NCBI GenBank assembly: GCA_046705285.1
Contig: JBJKQK010000091.1
Span: 1 to 55,951 of the forward strand
DNA length: 55,951 nucleotides
Source: SCRD01 sp046705285
GTDB lineage: Bacteria; Acidobacteriota; Terriglobia; UBA7540
Reading direction: 5' to 3'
Below the pieces are notes generated by a model, which saw only the letters and a list, made by a program, of their open reading frames with translations, searched no databases and was not told where the DNA came from. A program made the translations under genes and the position numbers. This document shows, in pieces, positions 52,075 to 55,951 of this stretch. Each line of letters begins with the position of its first letter. The first letter of the stretch is position 1.

Positions 52075-54357
52075 TCAGGTCTGATCGCCCACCAGGTGAC
52101 GGATCCTGTCAAGCTGCATGCCGGTAACTCTGGCCCAGCTCAGCGATGTTCGTACCTTCTCCGCGGCAGACATTCCCCGCCGCGAAGCTTCTTCCCGGTG
52201 TTCGAAAACCCAGCGCATCACTCTTGACAACTCATCCGCATCAGGTTCAAACCATGTGAACCGGCCGGTCATGGGACCGTAACCCAGCCTTGCGGTCGAT
52301 TTCTCTGCCTCTTGTGCAGAAATGAACAACGAAGACTCGGGGGGGCAGAACTCCCGTGCGGGCCCAAGCCCGGTGGCGATCACGGGCCGGCCACAGGCAA
52401 GCCCCTCCGCCAGTGGCATTCCGAACCCCTCTCCGCGGTAAGGCAGAACGACGGTGTCTGCACCCCGGTAAAGCGATGCAAGTTTCGAGTCTTCGAGCTT
52501 TTCGGTCAGAATCACCGCATGAGGCGAACGCAAATCACGCGTTTCCCTCGACAACTTCTCAACCAGACTCATATTCTTGTAAAAAGTTGATGAGCCGATG
52601 TCCTTGATCACCAGCGTGACGTCATCGGCGGAAGTGAAGGCTCGACGGTAGGCGCTCCAGAGAACATCAACTCCTTTGCGGAGGATCGCCCCGCCGACGA
52701 AAAGGAAAACAAAACTTCGGCAGCCTTCCGGACGCCACACAGGTCCCTCCGGCCTGAAGATTTTCGGATCAATACCGTTGGGGATCACTTGAACTTTGTC
52801 TTTCGGCACGCCGCCGCGGACAAACACCTGTCGGCAAAACTCCGAAGGGACCCACAACTCATCCACAGACTGGTTGATTTGATCAGCCCACCTCCTGGGG
52901 ACACTTCCGAATTCCCACGGGATCATGACCACAAGCTTCCCGCACGCAGGCCGGTCGAAGTTGGGTGGCCAGTGATGTCTGATGGTCAGATCCAGCCGGC
53001 GAATTCTCCGTTTAAGCCCCTTCGAAACCGCGTCAAATTGAGGGAGACTGGCTCCCGGGACTTCACCGAAGCTCTGCGGCTCCAACGCAGTTTCGAATTC
53101 CTTCTCAGCCACCAGAGCAGCGGCGATTTCCCGGTTGATTCGTCCCAGGCTTGAATGGACGTAGAATGGCCCAGTCAGCATCAAGCCTGGCTTGACGCCG
53201 GAAGCCCGTGGCGGTGGCCGGTGGGCTGCAACCACTTCATCAAGAGACTTTTGGAGCCTTTCTCTTGCGGCTTCCGCCATTTGGGTTGATTCCAGGATGT
53301 AGCGGGCGGCCTCGATTTGCCGGTGAAGGAGAAAGTATTCAAAGACCGGTTCCAGGTACTGTGGCTCGCGACGGGCTAATGCTCCCAAACCCTGATACCG
53401 CAGGTATTGGACTGTCTCACAAGGAAAGCGTTGGCGCAAAATGCCGTAGACCGAAGGCGGATAGGCGGGGCGGGCCTGAATACCTGCCAGATAGCACTTC
53501 GCCGCCATTTCCTGATTGCCCGCCAATTCAAACACCCAGCCCAGCAGCCAAAGACTGCGATAGGAGTTCTCGCCCCCGCTGCCCACATAAGATGGATCCG
53601 GATTCCGCGTCGCCTGACGGACATAGCCGGGGATTTCCGAGTATCGTTCTTTAGAGGCGCAAAGCAAGGCAGCCAGATATGGCAACTCCGCGTAGAGAGG
53701 AAAGTAGTCCATCCCCAGCTTCAGCAATTTCTCGGCTTCTTCATGTTGGTTATGCCGGATCAGGAGGACGATCAGATTTCGCATCAGCAGCGAACCGTAA
53801 GGCTTGGGGAGCGCTACGCTGTCTCGCCACAGTTGCGACAATTTTTCGAGGCCCATTCCCGGCTCCTGTTGCTCGTCGAGCAGGGCCAAATAAAAACGTG
53901 CCCAGATTTCCCGGCTCTCTCTCAGCAATCCTTTCAGCTCCGGCGATGGTGTTACCGTTCCAGCAATCCGCAGGCCCGGCTGAGTACGGTCAGGCTGAAA
54001 GCCGTTCTTCCATAAACGCGGCTGAAGTCCAATCAGGTCCACTTCACCGAAACACGGCAGGTGGACCGCAACAAAAGAACGCCCAGCGGGAGTGGATGCG
54101 GCTCTGCGCAGGCCGGCGGCTGACCCTTCCATTAATTTCTCTCCCGCCAACCAGAGAAAGGCGGCATCCGATCCCTCGGGGAGCCGATTGTCCCGCAAAA
54201 TTGAAAACGGTCTCTTTTCCACCCGATCGCAGGCCTTTCGAAGGCTGGATGGAATCTCACCTTCCGAGGCACAGTCGGTGAGCAATGCGACCACCGAACT
54301 CCGCTCGCAGGAATGTTCGATACTGAGCGAATCGGGTTTCACCATATAAAACGACAT
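52075..54357 (-). CDS. Glycosyltransferase family 4 with TPR-like N-terminal region
   Basis: A 760-residue protein. Residues about 1-140 look like a degenerate leftover of a GT-A domain (VHLPCFGEVDLIGLQPRLWKNG). Residues about 150-380 are helical TPR-like repeats. The GT-B fold follows, with LTGPFYVHSSLGRINREIAAAL, VDELWVPSEFCRQVF, VIPNGIDPKIFRPEG and the C-terminal YRGEGFGMPLAEGLACGRPVIATG, which holds the Glu-x7-Glu motif of retaining GT4 enzymes. The donor and acceptor are unknown. It lies between two other TPR-glycosyltransferase genes on the same strand. Confidence 0.88.
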   Translation of the reverse strand: MSFYMVKPDSLSIEHSCERSSVVALLTDCASEGEIPSSLRKACDRVEKRPFSILRDNRLPEGSDAAFLWLAGEKLMEGSAAGLRRAASTPAGRSFVAVHLPCFGEVDLIGLQPRLWKNGFQPDRTQPGLRIAGTVTPSPELKGLLRESREIWARFYLALLDEQQEPGMGLEKLSQLWRDSVALPKPYGSLLMRNLIVLLIRHNQHEEAEKLLKLGMDYFPLYAELPYLAALLCASKERYSEIPGYVRQATRNPDPSYVGSGGENSYRSLWLLGWVFELAGNQEMAAKCYLAGIQARPAYPPSVYGILRQRFPCETVQYLRYQGLGALARREPQYLEPVFEYFLLHRQIEAARYILESTQMAEAARERLQKSLDEVVAAHRPPPRASGVKPGLMLTGPFYVHSSLGRINREIAAALVAEKEFETALEPQSFGEVPGASLPQFDAVSKGLKRRIRRLDLTIRHHWPPNFDRPACGKLVVMIPWEFGSVPRRWADQINQSVDELWVPSEFCRQVFVRGGVPKDKVQVIPNGIDPKIFRPEGPVWRPEGCRSFVFLFVGGAILRKGVDVLWSAYRRAFTSADDVTLVIKDIGSSTFYKNMSLVEKLSRETRDLRSPHAVILTEKLEDSKLASLYRGADTVVLPYRGEGFGMPLAEGLACGRPVIATGLGPAREFCPPESSLFISAQEAEKSTARLGYGPMTGRFTWFEPDADELSRVMRWVFEHREEASRRGMSAAEKVRTSLSWARVTGMQLDRIRHLVGDQT

Positions 54358-54442
54358 CGGCTTTTCTCCAAATCAAACTCATAGCAGGAAGGATGCGCCG
54401 CAACGCCGGAATCGAAACTTTCCGCTGATGGCAAGCGAACCC

Positions 54443-55951
54443 TCAGTCGAGCAGCCGCCGGAATTCGGCCACCCACTGTGGAATGGTCACGCTCCAGTCG
54501 TACTGTTGCACCATGCAGGCCCGTCCCCGTTCAGCGCGCCGGAGGGCTTCCTCCTTATGAGAAAAGACCTGCCGCATCAGGTGGCGCAAATGGTCCACAT
54601 CGGGCTCCGCCCATCGGTGCCCGGCAAAAACCTCTATATCCACATCCTCCGGCACAGGAACCACGCGGTGGTCGATCAGGAAGCTGTTTTCATGGCTAAG
54701 AAAATCCGCCTGGCCGCTCCAGCCGGTCGCGATCACCGGAACCTGACAGGAGAGCGCTTCCATGAATGGACGGCCGTAGCCCTCACCACGCGTCGGGAGC
54801 ACAAAACAATCCCCCGCCGCATAAAGGCTGGGCATTTCATGCTGAGGAATATAACCGTTGATCAGGATGATCGGCGGCGCATTTTCCAGCTGAAACCCCG
54901 CCTCGCGCTCGACAAAATAGGTGATGTGGCCTTGCAGATCCGCCAAAGTGTCATGAACCTGGCTGACCTTCAGGATCAGGGCGACGTCTTCATCGGGCTT
55001 GAATTCCCGCAGGTAAGCTAGCAGCAGAATGTCGTAGCCCTTGCGCAGTTGCCAGTCAAAAACAGAAAGGAAATTGAATCCGCGTTTCCGTGGAATCCGC
55101 AAAGGCATGCCGCCGGGACGGAAGAGTTTCGTATCAACTCCGGGAGGAACAAGCCGAAGCTTCTTCTCTTCAACACCGGCCCGGCAGTATGTTTCCAGAT
55201 TGAAGCGGGTCGGCACCCAGACTTCATCCATCCGGTTGCAGCGTTCACGAACACCGTCAGGAAGCCTGTCCGTTTCAAACATGTTTCGGACAACACACCA
55301 GCGGCCGTAAGTTTCCATGTCCCAGAGGCTGGCGGTCGAGTACTGCAGGAATACGCTTTGGCTCAGGTCTACTGCCTGGCGCTGGAGAGTCTCGAGCTTG
55401 TGCCGGGACTCGATTGGAAGCAGGTTATTCGTGTCGCTGGCAGGCCCAAGAGGCACAAGCTGCACGGGAATCCCGCAGTCAGACACACCCAGCGCCTCAA
55501 CCCAGGCTTCTTCGGCGTAGCCGCTTCCTCCGTAAACAAGGCCCTTGAAATATACTCCTGCACTGGCGCAATGCGCATGAGGGGAGACGACCGTGACTGG
55601 CCCTGCCTCACCCTGAGCGGTAAGACGCCCGGGCGTCAGCATGGTTGTTGCCTGGTTCTGTCTGGACTCCTCTTCGCGACAGGTTCTTACAAGGCGGAGC
55701 AAGGCATCTCGCTCCCGGCCTGAACTCCTGGCAAGCGCGCCCTCAAAAAATGAAACGGCTTCCGCAAGATGACCCCTCCTTGCCAGAACAACGCCAAGAT
55801 TGCCTGCCGCTGATGTGTTTGCAGGGTCCATCCATAAGGCACGGCGATACCCGTGTTCGCTTTCCGCAAGCTTGTTGCACATCAGTTGCGCTGTTGCCCA
55901 GTCATTCCAAATCTCGCTGGTCTCCAGATTCCTCAATACCCCGTCCAGGAT
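54443..55951 (-). CDS. TPR-glycosyltransferase family 4 (5' end beyond window)
   Basis: At least 502 codons; the frame stays open to the window edge, so a TTG at 55936 is not the real start. A TPR pair (WNDWATAQLMCNKLAESEHGYRRALWMDPANTSAAGNLGVVLARRGHLAEAVSFFEGAL) is followed by the GT-B domain with GLVYGGSGYAEEAWVEALG, MDEVWVPTRFNLETY, LVPPGVDTKLFRPGG and TRGEGYGRPFMEALSCQVPVIATG. The domain plan matches the two neighbours. It may be an upstream member of the same transcript as the other two glycosyltransferases, 85 bases apart. Confidence 0.88.
   Translation of the reverse strand: MLDGVLRNLETSEIWNDWATAQLMCNKLAESEHGYRRALWMDPANTSAAGNLGVVLARRGHLAEAVSFFEGALARSSGRERDALLRLVRTCREEESRQNQATTMLTPGRLTAQGEAGPVTVVSPHAHCASAGVYFKGLVYGGSGYAEEAWVEALGVSDCGIPVQLVPLGPASDTNNLLPIESRHKLETLQRQAVDLSQSVFLQYSTASLWDMETYGRWCVVRNMFETDRLPDGVRERCNRMDEVWVPTRFNLETYCRAGVEEKKLRLVPPGVDTKLFRPGGMPLRIPRKRGFNFLSVFDWQLRKGYDILLLAYLREFKPDEDVALILKVSQVHDTLADLQGHITYFVEREAGFQLENAPPIILINGYIPQHEMPSLYAAGDCFVLPTRGEGYGRPFMEALSCQVPVIATGWSGQADFLSHENSFLIDHRVVPVPEDVDIEVFAGHRWAEPDVDHLRHLMRQVFSHKEEALRRAERGRACMVQQYDWSVTIPQWVAEFRRLLD

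Noticed and set aside
1..55951. CRISPR arrays, insertion sequences, prophage or toxin-antitoxin modules
   Set aside because: No regularly spaced repeats, transposase motifs or phage structural genes were found on reading both strands.

Overview
The window looks like chromosomal DNA of an Acidobacteriota-type bacterium, probably from a soil or sediment genome. This rests on inference: a moderately GC-rich sequence, one continuous ribosomal/translation block (rplM-rpsI-rpsB-tsf-pyrH-frr, then rpsL-rpsG-fusA-tuf), many small secreted proteins of types common in that phylum, a PAS-type hybrid kinase and a three-gene periplasmic-type molybdenum hydroxylase. No transposase, integrase, CRISPR array or phage gene was found.

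Layout. 1-8400 (minus strand): translation genes and RNase P RNA, with visible sigma70-like promoters before rplM, rpsL and rnpB. 8.4-12.6 kb: a secreted HExxH protein, a cysteine-less IscA-like protein and ligA. 12.6-16.5 kb: a radical SAM/SPASM gene and two divergent Crp/Fnr regulators. TGTGA-N6-TCACT-type sites lie both before the radical SAM gene and between the two regulators, which suggests a small local regulon. 16.5-25.5 kb: a lipid kinase, two membrane proteins, galT, a YraN-type protein, a class III aminotransferase, cysS and a DeoR regulator. 25.8-28.3 kb: a hybrid histidine kinase. Directly upstream is a KaiB-like reading frame interrupted by two in-frame TAG codons, both at positions where KaiB has tyrosine; its TGA ends one base before the kinase ATG.

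28.7-34.2 kb: formamidase, a secreted beta-propeller-like lipoprotein, tRNA-His, three secreted proteins and a small Cys-rich protein. 34.1-37.9 kb: an overlapping Mo-hydroxylase operon (2Fe-2S subunit with Tat signal, Mo subunit, FAD subunit), with the Cys-rich protein as its likely last gene. 38.1-42.5 kb: an RND efflux pump with its adaptor lipoprotein. 42.9-45.2 kb: a SIS-domain protein, an XRE regulator, a small membrane protein, and tRNA-Gly with tRNA-Cys.

45.5-55.9 kb (minus strand): a motility block. Reading in the direction of transcription there are three TPR-glycosyltransferases, then fliC, fliD, fliS and an EAL-HDOD protein. Sequences that fit the FliA (sigma28) consensus TAAA-N15-GCCGATAA precede both fliC and the EAL-HDOD gene. 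This suggests that flagellin, its probable glycosylation enzymes and a cyclic-di-GMP-type signalling protein belong to one late flagellar programme. The last glycosyltransferase and the first gene (tuf) are cut by the window edges.
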